Assembly: GCF_900090245.1 (NCBI RefSeq)
Contig: NZ_FMDN01000001.1
Location: forward strand, 222,241 to 286,240
Direction of reading: 5' to 3'
DNA: 64,000 nucleotides
From: Micromonospora halophytica
GTDB taxonomy: Bacteria; Actinomycetota; Actinomycetes; Mycobacteriales; Micromonosporaceae
A program made the translations under genes and the position numbers. The notes below the pieces were generated by a model that saw only the letters and a program-made list of their open reading frames with translations, made no database searches and was not told the origin of the DNA. The first letter of the stretch is position 1. Each line of letters opens with the position of its first letter. This document shows positions 50,672 through 59,654 of the stretch, one piece after another.

Positions 50672-51352
50672 TCCGAGGGGCCTCCTCTTTCTAACCTGGT
50701 TCCGTCGTGGGTTTCACGCACGCATGGGGGGTGACACCGCCGGCGACCTCATGTTCAGGCCACCGGTTTACCGCAGAGGAAATCGGGACACCCCAGGGGG
50801 ACCGATCCGCCGGGCCACCCCACCTCTCGCGTTCGACGCCACGCAGGCTCGACGGCCACGAGCCGCGTTGTGGGCGGCGCCGTGGCCGGCAAGACGTACG
50901 GGGTGCCTCGCGCCAGGGGTGAGGTGCTGCCACTGTGACACCTACCGGCCCGTTACGTGAAGGTGCCGTTATCAAGCCGTTAGTTGCCCGCCGCGTTGCC
51001 GATACCAGAGAAAAGATCATGAACTGCCTCGGTCGCACCGCTCTGAGCAGGCAGGACGCCGGGGCTTCCGAGCGCGCTCCCGCCCGTGGACGGAGGGCCG
51101 GTGAGCTTCCGCCACTGCCCCCGGGCACTCTCCGACACCCACCGACCACTGGCCGAATCTGACCATCCGGAGGATCCCGGCATCGGCCACGCGGGGACGA
51201 TCGCCGACCGGGTGGCCGACGGTGTCGGGGTCCCGGGCCCGATCGGGCCCGGCAGCGGGGCCGCACGGCCCGGAAACGGCCCACGGACCGACGGGCCGAC
51301 CGGCTCCGGCCCCGGCACCGCACGGTCGCGGTGCCGGGGCCGGAGGGGCAGG
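50672..51352. promoter_or_regulatory. 681-bp gap upstream of opp operon 2, with CCGTTA direct repeats
   Basis: No convincing gene is seen. Three CCGTTA copies lie at 50950, 50966 and 50977; the last two are 11 bp apart (one helical turn), as in response-regulator boxes, and the octamer CCGTTATC at 50966 is shared with the region before operon 1. A 20-bp palindrome of CCGGGCCCGA halves lies at about 51232-51251. CTCCGGCCCCGGCACCGC (51304-51321) pairs with 51328-51345 and is the terminator of the thioester-protein gene. Confidence 0.5.
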
Positions 51353-52519
51353 TCAGGCGGTGAAGCGGACCTTGCGGCGGCGGACCACCAGGACGGTGAC
51401 CGCGCCCACCGCCAGCAGCAGCACACCGGCCGCGGCGGCAGCCGCGATCGGCGAGCCGGTCAGCGGCAGGTCGCCGCCGTTGCCGGCCGGCGAGGTGGAC
51501 GGCGCCGGGCTCTCGGCCGGGGCCGACGGCGAGGGCGACTCGGCCGGGGTGGACGCCGACGGCGACGGGGTCGTCTCCGACGGCGACGGGCTGGTCGGGG
51601 CGGCCGCGAAGCTCGCGCCGGCCTCGGCGGAGACGGTGGTGCCGGCGCTGCCGCCGAGGATCAGCTTCTGCTTGGTGTCCTTGCCGCCGGAGAAGAGGAA
51701 GACCCGACCGAAGGAGACCGAGTCCTGGGCCGAAACGGTCACGGTGACCTTGCCGGCGTCGGCGGCGGTCAGCCAGAACTGGCCGCCGTTGGTCGTCGTG
51801 GTGACCGGCCTGCCCTCGGCGTCGACGGCGGTCCCGCCGGTGACCTTGAGCGTAATGTCGCCCGCCGGGCCCTTGACGGTGAACGGGCCGGCCTTGTCGC
51901 CGGCGTTCGCGGTGGCCGTCGCCGGGTCCACGGTCAGCTCGGCCTTCGGCTCCGGCTGGTCGGTCGCGTTCGTGATCAGGTAGTCGTGGATCTTCTTGAT
52001 CACCTCGTACTCGGTGGCCTTGGTCAGCCCGCTCTGCCAGTCACCCAGCTCGATGCCGTCGCTGAAGTGCCAGACGGCGGTCTGGGTGCCGAAGTAGAGC
52101 AGGGTGTCGCGGCGCTTCTGCGACAGGCCGCCGGGCAGCGTCGCGCCGGCCTTGGCCAGCAGCTCGGCCCGCTCGGCGTTCGGATAGCCGTGGGTGAGCA
52201 CCCACTGCACCTTGCCGAGGTTCTTCACCTTCGACTCGTCCCAGCTACCCTCGGTGTACTCGCCGTCGCGGGCGACCGGGGTGTGGAAGTCGATGCAGAA
52301 GACCGGCACGGTGCCGTCCTTCATCTGCAGCGCGAGCGCCGAGGTGGAGTGCTTGCGGTCGTCGAGCTTCAGCACGACGCCGGTGCCCTCGACCGCCCGC
52401 GCCACACCGGTGACCGGCGCCTCGGCGGCGGCCGGAGCGGCCGTCCCGAGCACCATCGCGCCGCCTGCGACGAACGCCGTGGCGATCCCGGCCCAGCGTC
52501 GTCCGCGTTGTCCGAACAT
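51353..52519 (-). CDS. Cys-Gln thioester-domain surface protein with LPLTG sorting signal
   Basis: The 388-aa protein has a signal peptide (AGIATAFVAGGAMVLGTAAPA), then a thioester domain with Cys75 in VFCIDFHTP and Gln146 in GTQTAVWHFSDG, the pair that forms an internal thioester in bacterial adhesins. An Ig-like domain follows (about 185-300), then a Ser/Pro-rich wall-spanning stretch, and the sorting signal LPLTG at 351-355 with a membrane helix and RRRKVRF tail. It should be sortase-anchored and could bind surfaces or host amines covalently. ATG 52519 starts the signal peptide. It is probably monocistronic. Confidence 0.9.
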   Translation of the reverse strand: MFGQRGRRWAGIATAFVAGGAMVLGTAAPAAAEAPVTGVARAVEGTGVVLKLDDRKHSTSALALQMKDGTVPVFCIDFHTPVARDGEYTEGSWDESKVKNLGKVQWVLTHGYPNAERAELLAKAGATLPGGLSQKRRDTLLYFGTQTAVWHFSDGIELGDWQSGLTKATEYEVIKKIHDYLITNATDQPEPKAELTVDPATATANAGDKAGPFTVKGPAGDITLKVTGGTAVDAEGRPVTTTTNGGQFWLTAADAGKVTVTVSAQDSVSFGRVFLFSGGKDTKQKLILGGSAGTTVSAEAGASFAAAPTSPSPSETTPSPSASTPAESPSPSAPAESPAPSTSPAGNGGDLPLTGSPIAAAAAAGVLLLAVGAVTVLVVRRRKVRFTA

Positions 52520-52704
52520 CAAGATTCGTGCACCTCTCCCCAGGGGTGGCCTGGCCCGCACGCGGCGGGCCTGAGTGAGCCGCCGTTCCCGCGGGATTTC
52601 GCACCACCCGCACGCGAGAACGCGACGGGGCATTATGGAACACCAATTGATCTCTTGTCAGCTCCTGGCCTCGTGCCGCCCGGTACTTCCGGTTCCTCCC
52701 GGCC

Positions 52705-53394
52705 TCACACCAGGCGTCGGTCCGCCGCCCAGCGGGACAGCTCGTACCGGTTGGACATCTGCAGCTTGCGCAGCACATTGGAGACGTGCGTCTCGACCGT
52801 CTTGATCGAGATGAACAGCTCCTTGGCGATCTCCTTGTACGCGTACCCCCGGGCGAGCAGCCGCAGCACCTCACGCTCCCGGTTGGTGAGCTGGTCCAGC
52901 TCCGGATCGGCGACCGGCGCGTCCGGCCGGGCCGCGAAGGCGTCCAGCACGAACCCGGCCAGCCGAGGGCTGAACACCGCGTCCCCGTCGGCCACCCGGC
53001 GGATCGCCGCGGTCAACTCGTCCGGGGAGATCGTCTTCGTGACGTAGCCCCGCGCGCCGGCCCGGATCAGCCCGATCACGTCCTCGGCCGCGTCCGACAC
53101 GCTCAGCGCCAGGAACCGCACCTGCGGGTGGGTACGCCGCATCGCGTCCAGCACCGCGCGCCCACCCCCGTCGGGCATGTGCACGTCGAGCAGGACCACG
53201 TCCGGTCCGGTGGCGGCGATCCGGGTGACCGCCTCGGCCACCGTGCTCGCCTCCCCCACCACCTCGACGTGCGTGCCCAACTCCGCCCGGACCCCGGCCC
53301 GGAACATGGCGTGGTCGTCGACGAGGAAGACCCGCAGCCGCTCGGTACGGGCGTCCGCCCCCTCGACCGGTTCCATCGACTGCTCCGCCATCAT
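52705..53394 (-). CDS. LuxR-family response regulator (NarL type)
   Basis: The 229-aa protein has a receiver domain (acidic pair Asp26/Asp27, phosphoacceptor Asp70 in VVLLDVHMP, Thr/Lys switch LALSVSDAAED and KTISPDE) and a C-terminal LuxR helix-turn-helix (LTNREREVLRLLARGYAYKEIAKELFISIKTVETHVSNVLRKL region). Its ATG 53394 overlaps the stop of the kinase gene (ATGA), so they are coupled. It should control the divergent PspC gene and others in response to envelope signals. Confidence 0.95.
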   Translation of the reverse strand: MMAEQSMEPVEGADARTERLRVFLVDDHAMFRAGVRAELGTHVEVVGEASTVAEAVTRIAATGPDVVLLDVHMPDGGGRAVLDAMRRTHPQVRFLALSVSDAAEDVIGLIRAGARGYVTKTISPDELTAAIRRVADGDAVFSPRLAGFVLDAFAARPDAPVADPELDQLTNREREVLRLLARGYAYKEIAKELFISIKTVETHVSNVLRKLQMSNRYELSRWAADRRLV

Positions 53395-54629
53395 CTGTCC
53401 CTTTCCGCCGTGGAACCGTTGCCGGTGATCGGCAGGATCAACCGGACCTCGGTTCCTTCCCCGGGCCCGGACCGGATCTCCGCCCGCCCGCCGTGCCGCT
53501 TCATCCGGCCGACAATCGATCCTCGTACGCCGTGCCGGTGGTCCTCCACGGTATCCGGGTCGAATCCCTTGCCCCGGTCCCGGACGAAGACGCTCACCTG
53601 CTCCGGCTCGACCTCGGCGTAGAGCGACACCGTCGCCACCCCGGCGTGCCGGGCCGCGTTGACCAGCGCCTCCCGGGCCGCCGCCACCAGCGCCCCGACC
53701 CGCTCGTCGGTCTCCCGGTCCCCCACCACCACCGCCTCCACGGTGATCGCGAAGGTGTCCTCCACCTCGGCGGCGGCCTGCTCCAGCGCCGCCGCGAACC
53801 GCTCGCTCGGCGACCCGGTCGGCTTGTAGAGCCAGTTGCGCAGCGACCGCTCCTGGCCACGGGCCAGCCGCTGCACGGTCTTGACGTCGCTGGCGTTGCG
53901 CTGGATCAGCGCGAGGGTGTGCAGCACCTGGTCGTGCACCATGGCCGCCAGTTCGGCCCGCTCCTGCTCGCGGATTCGTCCCTCCCGCTCCGAGCGGAGC
54001 TGGCTCCACGTCCGCCAGAGCACCGGGGCCGCCACCACCCCGACCCCGGCCAGCCCGACCAGCGCGAAGATCACCCCGTTGACGACCGCGTCAACGTTCT
54101 GCACCGGCGAGTAGACCGCCGCCACGCCGATGATGCCGACCGCGACCAGCACCCCGCCGCCGACGAAGCGGAGCACGAACGCCCGCCGGTCGCTCTCCTC
54201 CACCACCGCGCCCAGCCAGGGCACCGGCATCGACTCGCCCCACTGCCGGCGACGCTCCGGCGCGGACTGGTGCCAGATCACCCCGGCGCCCACCGCGATG
54301 ATCGCCACCAGCCAGCCGGCGGTGCCCGCCGCGCCGACCGAGTCGAAGACCATCACCTGCACCAGCAGCACGCCCAGCCCGATCAGCACGAACGGCAGCA
54401 ACTGGGCCAGGTCCCGGCGGGGCGGCGCGGCGGTGTCCCCCGGGCGCAGCGGCACCACCGCCCAGAACGCCGCGTACAGCAGCAGCCCCAGGCCGCTGAG
54501 GCCGAGCAGGACCATGAACGCGACCCGGACCCGCAGCACCGGGATGCCGAGGTGGTCGGCGATACCGGCGGCCACGCCGGCGGCCAGCCGGTGCTCGGGC
54601 GCCCGGTAGAGGCGGGGCGGCTGCGTCAC
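53391..54629 (-). CDS. Sensor histidine kinase with N-terminal PspC domain (HisKA_3 type)
   Basis: The 412-aa kinase begins with a PspC domain (RLYRAPEHRLAAGVAAGIAD to about residue 63), then several membrane helices (to about 205), a HisKA_3 dimerisation helix with phospho-His232 in AAMVHDQVLHTL and an HATPase domain (NAARHAG and GKGFDPDTV region). Such a fusion links envelope sensing directly to a two-component system, similar in idea to LiaS. GTG 54629 starts just before the PspC domain, but its ribosome site is distant (GGGAG 15 nt away); GTG 54656 is an alternative. Confidence 0.92.
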   Translation of the reverse strand: MTQPPRLYRAPEHRLAAGVAAGIADHLGIPVLRVRVAFMVLLGLSGLGLLLYAAFWAVVPLRPGDTAAPPRRDLAQLLPFVLIGLGVLLVQVMVFDSVGAAGTAGWLVAIIAVGAGVIWHQSAPERRRQWGESMPVPWLGAVVEESDRRAFVLRFVGGGVLVAVGIIGVAAVYSPVQNVDAVVNGVIFALVGLAGVGVVAAPVLWRTWSQLRSEREGRIREQERAELAAMVHDQVLHTLALIQRNASDVKTVQRLARGQERSLRNWLYKPTGSPSERFAAALEQAAAEVEDTFAITVEAVVVGDRETDERVGALVAAAREALVNAARHAGVATVSLYAEVEPEQVSVFVRDRGKGFDPDTVEDHRHGVRGSIVGRMKRHGGRAEIRSGPGEGTEVRLILPITGNGSTAERDR

Positions 54630-54762
54630 GGTGCTGATCGGAGGCTCCCTGGTCACGGAGGGTGCGGCGCGGACACCGGAGGGTCCGGTTCCGGTCCGAT
54701 CGTCACACGACACGCGGGCCGCCGACCACGGGGACGCCCCGGACATCCGCACGGCCGGGATC

Positions 54763-54784
54763 TCAGGGTGGGGTCAGGGTCGGG
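54763..54784. promoter_or_regulatory. Tandem 11-bp direct repeats in the divergent PspC promoter region
   Basis: TCAGGGTGGGG (54763-54773) is followed immediately by TCAGGGTCGGG (54774-54784). Two half-sites one helical turn apart, between a response-regulator operon and its probable target gene and 41 bp before the start of the latter, suggest the binding site of the LuxR-type regulator. Confidence 0.5.
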
Positions 54785-54825
54785 TCCGGAGGACGCTCGG
54801 GCGACCGACGCAGCAGGATCGAGGT

Positions 54826-56370
54826 ATGACCGAGCAACCTGCCCCGTCGCCCCGCCCCGGGGCGGGCGGGTGGGGCGGACCGCCGACCCCGCCGTACCCC
54901 GCCGCCGTCCCGGGCGCGTCCGTGCCACCGGGAGGCGGCGGCGACGCCGTCCCGCCGCCCGGCGGGTACGCCCCGCCCCCGTCCGGCGGTGCCGCCTTCA
55001 CCTCACGGTACGGCCTGGTCCGCCCACGCGAGGGTCGCTACCTGGCCGGAGTCTGCGCCGCGGTCGGCCGGGCCACCAACACCGATCCGGTGCTGTGGCG
55101 GGTGATCCTCGCCGTGCTGGGCTTCTTCGGGGGCGTCGGCATCCTGGTCTACGTCGCCGCCTGGCTGATCATCCCCGGGGAGGGCGACAGCGCCTCCCCG
55201 GTCGAGTCGATGCTGGGCCGGGGCCACTCCAGCATGTCCCCGATCACCGTCATCCTGCTGACCGTCCTGGTCGCGGTGAGCTTCGGCTACATCGTCACCG
55301 ACCCGTTCCGGGCCGTGCTGCTCGGCGCGGCGATCCTCATCGGGGGCGCGCTGCTGCTCAACCGGGACGGCCGCACCCCGTCGGCCGGTGCCGGCACACC
55401 GCCCGCCCCGGCCACCGCGCCGCCCGGCCCGGTGCCACCGGTCAGCTACCCGGCTCCCGGGCTCTTCGACCCGGCGCAGCCGGCCCCGGCGGCCCCGCCC
55501 GCACCCGCGCGTACGGCGGAACTCCCGGCCTGGTCGTCCGCGCCCCAGCCGGCTCACCCGCCGGCCGTGGCGCAGGCGGGGGCGGCCGGCGGGCCGGCGG
55601 TGCCGCCGCCCGTCAGCGCGCCGGCCGTCCCCCCGCCACCGGTGAGCGCGCCGCTGCCCCCCGGATACCGGCCGCCCTTCGCGCCGCACGGCCCCTACGC
55701 CGGTCCGCCCGCACCGCCCCCACCGCCGGTACGCCCCCCGAAGCCGCCGAAGCGGCCGCGCGAACGGTCCGCGCTCGGCGCGGTCACCTTCTCGCTGATC
55801 TTCCTGGTCCTCGGCGTGGTGGCGATCCTCGACCTGCTCGGCGTCTTCCCCATCGGCGCTGCCGCGTACTTCGCCGCCGCGCTGGCCACCATCGGCCTCG
55901 GGCTGCTGGTCGGCACCTGGTTCGGCCGGGCCCGCTGGCTGATCGCGCTGGGCCTGGTCACCGCCGCCGCGCTCGGCATGGCCACCGTCGCCGAGTCGTA
56001 CGACCGGGTCCGGGGCGTGGACGGAAACGTCACCTGGGCCCCGACCGACCTGCACGACCTCGCCACCCGGTACGAGAGCAACTTCGGAGGCGCCATGCTC
56101 GACCTGCGGGCGGTGGACTTCAGGAACCAGGACACCGAGATCACGGTCGTGGTCAACTTCGGCGAGGCGGTGGTGGCAGTGCCGCCGGAGGTCGACGTGA
56201 CCGTCACGGCCGATGTCAACGCCGGTGACACCAACATCCTCGGCTCGCGATCGAGCGCGGTGAACGGACGGCTCCGGGAGGTCACCGACCTGGGGCCGGA
56301 CGGGGCGGGCGGGGGCACCCTGCGTCTGTCCATCCACGTCACCGGCGGAAACCTGGAGGTGACCCGGTGA
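54826..56370 (+). CDS. PspC-domain membrane protein with C-terminal LiaF-like (toast-rack) domain
   Basis: The 514-aa protein has a Pro/Gly-rich cytoplasmic start, a PspC domain (RYGLVRPREGRYLAGVCAAV, about 62-125), helices, a long Pro/Ala-rich linker (about 185-320), further helices and a C-terminal beta-helical domain (LHDLATRYESNFGGAMLDLR and TITVVVNFGEAVVAVPPEV-like pattern) similar to LiaF/DUF1707-associated domains. It is divergent from the PspC kinase operon and probably a target and modulator of it. ATG 54826 follows GAGG. Its stop overlaps the next gene (GTGA). Confidence 0.88.
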   Translation: MTEQPAPSPRPGAGGWGGPPTPPYPAAVPGASVPPGGGGDAVPPPGGYAPPPSGGAAFTSRYGLVRPREGRYLAGVCAAVGRATNTDPVLWRVILAVLGFFGGVGILVYVAAWLIIPGEGDSASPVESMLGRGHSSMSPITVILLTVLVAVSFGYIVTDPFRAVLLGAAILIGGALLLNRDGRTPSAGAGTPPAPATAPPGPVPPVSYPAPGLFDPAQPAPAAPPAPARTAELPAWSSAPQPAHPPAVAQAGAAGGPAVPPPVSAPAVPPPPVSAPLPPGYRPPFAPHGPYAGPPAPPPPPVRPPKPPKRPRERSALGAVTFSLIFLVLGVVAILDLLGVFPIGAAAYFAAALATIGLGLLVGTWFGRARWLIALGLVTAAALGMATVAESYDRVRGVDGNVTWAPTDLHDLATRYESNFGGAMLDLRAVDFRNQDTEITVVVNFGEAVVAVPPEVDVTVTADVNAGDTNILGSRSSAVNGRLREVTDLGPDGAGGGTLRLSIHVTGGNLEVTR

Positions 56371-57029
56371 GGGTCCACCGCACGGATCTCGTCTCCCTCC
56401 TCTTCGGGCTGCTCTTCGTCGGTCTGGCCCTCTGGTGGCTGCTCGCCCAGATCCTCGGGCTCGCCCTGCCACCGGTCGGCTGGTTCCTCGCCGGCGCGCT
56501 GCTGCTGATCGGACTGCTCGGCCTGATCGGGGCGCTGCGCTCCGGTCGGCACGACCGCCGGGACAAGCCGCCCGCGCCGACGGAACAGACCGGCGACGGC
56601 CGGCGGGTCCCGGCAAGCGACCGTGCCGTCCCTGGCGTCGACCCGAACGACGTCCCTGCCTCCCCGGTCGGCGGCAACCGGCCCGCACCGGAGCCGGCCC
56701 GGTTCGACGGGCCCGGCCCTGCCGACAGCCGGAAGGACCCGGACGCGACCTGGTCCGGGGAGCCGGCCACCGCGGAGATCCGGCTGGAGGGCCCCGCGGA
56801 GTCCACCGCCCCGATCTGGGCGCCGGACGACGCCCGGGACCGCGCCACCGGCCCGGGCACGGGATACCGGGCCGCCGACGCCGACGAGTGGCCCACCGCG
56901 GCGGTCAGCGACCAGCCTGTCGAGGCGGTCGAGGACCGCGACGCGGACGCCCGGGAGCAGGAGCCACGCCGGTCCCCCGTCGACCCGGTCACCGGTCCGC
57001 CGGCCGGTGAGCGCCGCCCGCCGACCTGA
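56367..57029 (+). CDS. Small two-helix membrane protein with disordered acidic tail
   Basis: The 220-aa protein has two membrane helices (LVSLLFGLLFVGLALWWLLA and VGWFLAGALLLIGLLGLIGA) and a long hydrophilic tail rich in Pro, Asp, Glu and Arg with no recognisable domain. GTG 56367 overlaps the stop of the PspC/LiaF-like gene, so the two are coupled and probably act together in the envelope-stress system. Members of this arrangement occur in other actinobacteria beside PspC genes (family knowledge, not checked). Function unknown. Confidence 0.8.
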   Translation: MRVHRTDLVSLLFGLLFVGLALWWLLAQILGLALPPVGWFLAGALLLIGLLGLIGALRSGRHDRRDKPPAPTEQTGDGRRVPASDRAVPGVDPNDVPASPVGGNRPAPEPARFDGPGPADSRKDPDATWSGEPATAEIRLEGPAESTAPIWAPDDARDRATGPGTGYRAADADEWPTAAVSDQPVEAVEDRDADAREQEPRRSPVDPVTGPPAGERRPPT

Positions 57030-57062
57030 CCCGCGCCGCTGCGGGCATCGTGCGCGGACTCG

Positions 57063-57098
57063 TATGCTGGCCGGTGGAGATCCCGCCCTCCACCGGCC
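57063..57098 (+). promoter_or_regulatory. psd promoter -10 and 5'-end hairpin
   Basis: TATGCT (57063-57068) fits a -10 box, followed directly by GGCCGGTGGAG (57069-57079) that pairs perfectly with 57088-57098. The transcript would begin inside the hairpin and carry a leader of about 155 nt before psd. No known riboswitch was recognised. Confidence 0.35.
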
Positions 57099-57231
57099 GG
57101 CCCGCCACGCCGGGTCGACGGCCACGGCCGGGCCGTCAGGTCGCCGGGCCCACCCGTGGCCGTGCGGACCAGGTCGGCAGCGGCGGTCCCGCCGCGATGC
57201 CCGTCTCTACCCCGTCAGGAGCCCGCCCGAC

Positions 57232-58479
57232 ATGACCCAGTCCCCCGCCGTGCGCACCCCCGGCCGGTCCGGCCCGGTCCGCATCGGCGAGCGCGCCGCC
57301 CGTACCCTCGTCACCGAGCTCGCCCGGCGTAACGACCCCAAGGCCGCCCTGCTGGTCGGCGCGACCCCGGAGTCCGCGGTGCTGGCCGCGGCGATCGACG
57401 CGCTGCTCCCCGGCGACACGCTCACCGTCGTGCCGGCCGAGACCACCGACGCCGCGGCGCTGCGCGAGCACGTCACGGCCCAGGGCCGCTGGGTCGCCGA
57501 CCGGGTACGCGTCGTCGACTCCCTCGCCGAGGCCGACGCAGCCGAGGTGGTCGTCGCCGCCGAGCCCCTGACCGGCACCGCCGAGCAGGCCCGGACGACC
57601 ATCGAGGGCCTGGCCAAGTACCTCACCGACGGTTCGGTGCTGAGCGTGGCCGCGCCGGTGTTCCGGACCGAGGGGGCGGCCGCCGAGCTGGACCGGCAGG
57701 GCGTGCTGCACGGCGTCGGCGCCGACCTGGTGCTGCGCAACACCCCGCCGGTCCGGGTGCACCACCTCCGGTTCACCCCGGCCGACGCCGCGCTCGCCAC
57801 CCGGCTGGCCCCGGCCCACCGGCCGTCCAGCGTGCCGCTGACCCGCGGCATGCACATCGACTCCAACGGCGTGGCGGCGGCCGGCATCGCCCTCGGGCTC
57901 GCCGCGGTGGCCCGGGTGGCCCGCCCCAAGTCGAAGCTCTGGCTGTTGCCGGCGCTGGCCGCCGCCCCGGTGGCCGCCTTCTTCCGGGACCCGGAGCGGG
58001 ACGTCCCGGAAGACCCGTCGGCCGTGGTCGCGGCTGCCGACGGTCAGGTGCTGTCGGTGCAGCGGCTGCACGACGAGCGCTTCGGTGACGGTGAGTGGCT
58101 GCGCGTCGCGGTCTTCCTGTCGGTGCTCGACGTGCACGTCAACCGGGCCCCGGTGGCGGGCAAGGTGGTCGACTACTTCGTCGCCGACGGCGGGTTCGTC
58201 AACGCGATGAAGCCGGAGGCCGAGCACAACGTGGCGGCGTACACGGTGCTCGACACCGTGCACGGCACGGTGGTGGTGGCGCAGCGTACCGGGCTGATCG
58301 CCCGGCGGATCGTGCAGCGGGCGCCGATCGGGTCGCTGCTGGCCAGGGGCGAGCGCTTCGGGCTGATCCGGTTCGGCTCGCGGACCGACGTCTACCTGCC
58401 GGTCGACGCCGCCGAGCCGCTGGTCGGCCCGGGCGACAAGGTGGTCGGCGGCGCCACCGTCATCGCCCGCTGGCGCTGA
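57232..58479 (+). CDS. psd: Phosphatidylserine decarboxylase with N-terminal Rossmann-like extension
   Basis: The 415-aa protein has a C-terminal decarboxylase proenzyme domain (about 205-415) with FFRDPERDVP, the active-site His-containing VFLSVLDVHVNR, and the self-cleavage site Gly382-Ser383 in RFGSRTDVYLP that creates the pyruvoyl group. It makes phosphatidylethanolamine. The first 180 residues (KAALLVGATPESAVLAAAID, then EADAAEVVVAAEPL) look like a Rossmann, methyltransferase-like domain not needed in other Psd enzymes. It is convergent with pssA, which makes its substrate. ATG 57232 is the first good start after the leader. Confidence 0.93.
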   Translation: MTQSPAVRTPGRSGPVRIGERAARTLVTELARRNDPKAALLVGATPESAVLAAAIDALLPGDTLTVVPAETTDAAALREHVTAQGRWVADRVRVVDSLAEADAAEVVVAAEPLTGTAEQARTTIEGLAKYLTDGSVLSVAAPVFRTEGAAAELDRQGVLHGVGADLVLRNTPPVRVHHLRFTPADAALATRLAPAHRPSSVPLTRGMHIDSNGVAAAGIALGLAAVARVARPKSKLWLLPALAAAPVAAFFRDPERDVPEDPSAVVAAADGQVLSVQRLHDERFGDGEWLRVAVFLSVLDVHVNRAPVAGKVVDYFVADGGFVNAMKPEAEHNVAAYTVLDTVHGTVVVAQRTGLIARRIVQRAPIGSLLARGERFGLIRFGSRTDVYLPVDAAEPLVGPGDKVVGGATVIARWR

Positions 58480-58490
58480 CGACGGACACG

Positions 58491-58524
58491 CAAAGGGGGC
58501 GCCGCGACCGCGGCGCCCCCTTTG
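58491..58524. terminator. Bidirectional terminator between psd and pssA
   Basis: CAAAGGGGGCGCCGC (58491-58505) pairs perfectly with GCGGCGCCCCCTTTG (58510-58524). The A-run on one side and T-run on the other allow termination in both directions. Confidence 0.8.
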
Positions 58525-58540
58525 CGTACGTGCGGATGGA

Positions 58541-59530
58541 TCAGGCGGTGCGGCGCTGGTGCAGCCAGAGCAGCGGACCGCTGACCAGGTAGCCCACCAC
58601 CACCAGGGCGAAGGTGAGCCGGATGTCGACCAGCGCGCCGATCACCGGGGCCAGCCAGACCCACGGCGGGAGCTTCAGCAGCCGGGCGAGCTTGGCGTAC
58701 GGGAAGCTGGAGACCATCGCGAAGGCGAGCAGGGCCACCCCGGCGATCTGCACGACCGCCGGCAGCGGCAGCCCGATGGCGACCGTGAGAGCCAGCACCG
58801 CCGCCGCCATGGTCGTCGGCACGCCGCAGAAGAACCGGCCGTCCTTCGGCGAGACGTTGAACCGGGCGAGGCGGATCGCCGCGCAGGCCGCGACGAGAGC
58901 GGCGGCCACACCGGCGGCGGCGGTGGGGGCCGACCCGGCGAGCGAGGCGTAGACCACCACCGGCGCGGCGAGGCCGAAGGAGCACATGTCGGCCAGCGAG
59001 TCCATCTGGGCGCCGAACGGGCTGGCCACGCCGAGCTTGCGGGCGAGCGCGCCGTCGAGGCCGTCGAAGGCGACACAGGCGATCAGCAGCAGGGCGGCCA
59101 CCCGGGCCTCGCCGGCCATGGCCACGAAGATGGCGGTGATGCCGAGCATCAGGCTGGCCAGGGTGCAGGCGTTGACCAGGGCGAACTTCATCCGGCGGGC
59201 CACGGTGCGCTCACCGGGCAGCAGCGGGATGGACATCGCCGGGGACTCGTCCACGGCCGTGGCGGGGGCGAGGGCGGGGCTCACCGGCATGACCGCCTCG
59301 ATCTCGGCCCGACCGAAGCGGTCGAAGCCGTACCGGCGGCGGGGCCGGTCGACGAGGCGTTCCGGCAGCACCAGGTCGGTGCCGGAGCCGGGCTCGCCGT
59401 CACGGCGGCCCACCCGGACCAGCAGCACCTGGCGGGCGAACGTGCTGCTGCGGCGCAAGCCCGCCCAGCGACGCCCTGCGGGGCGCGGACTGTCAGTCGT
59501 ACGACGCCGGCGCCATGGGGCTCTCGGCAC
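58541..59530 (-). CDS. pssA: CDP-diacylglycerol--serine O-phosphatidyltransferase
   Basis: The 329-aa membrane enzyme makes phosphatidylserine. It has the CDP-alcohol phosphotransferase signature DGLDGALARKLGVASPFGAQ followed by MDSLAD, and about eight helices. The start GTG 59530 is preceded by GGAGG at 5-nt spacing, which adds about 95 mostly basic residues (VPRAPWRRRRTTDSPRPAGR) before the enzyme domain; a later start such as the ATG in IEAVMPVSPALA would give the usual length. It works with Psd, encoded convergently. Confidence 0.92.
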   Translation of the reverse strand: MPRAPWRRRRTTDSPRPAGRRWAGLRRSSTFARQVLLVRVGRRDGEPGSGTDLVLPERLVDRPRRRYGFDRFGRAEIEAVMPVSPALAPATAVDESPAMSIPLLPGERTVARRMKFALVNACTLASLMLGITAIFVAMAGEARVAALLLIACVAFDGLDGALARKLGVASPFGAQMDSLADMCSFGLAAPVVVYASLAGSAPTAAAGVAAALVAACAAIRLARFNVSPKDGRFFCGVPTTMAAAVLALTVAIGLPLPAVVQIAGVALLAFAMVSSFPYAKLARLLKLPPWVWLAPVIGALVDIRLTFALVVVGYLVSGPLLWLHQRRTA

Positions 59531-59654
59531 GTTTCCTCCATCACCGGATCGGCTGGGCCGCCCAGGTGGGCGGGTGTCCGGCTGTCTCGTGCCGGACCAT
59601 TGTCGGCCCGGCAGCCGTCGAAGCGGAGTACACCATTGCACAGGGGAGTGGTGG

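Noticed and set aside
59541..59636. 31-codon frame directly upstream of pssA with stop next to its ribosome site
   Set aside because: No clear ribosome site and only moderate codon bias; not strong enough to call a leader gene.
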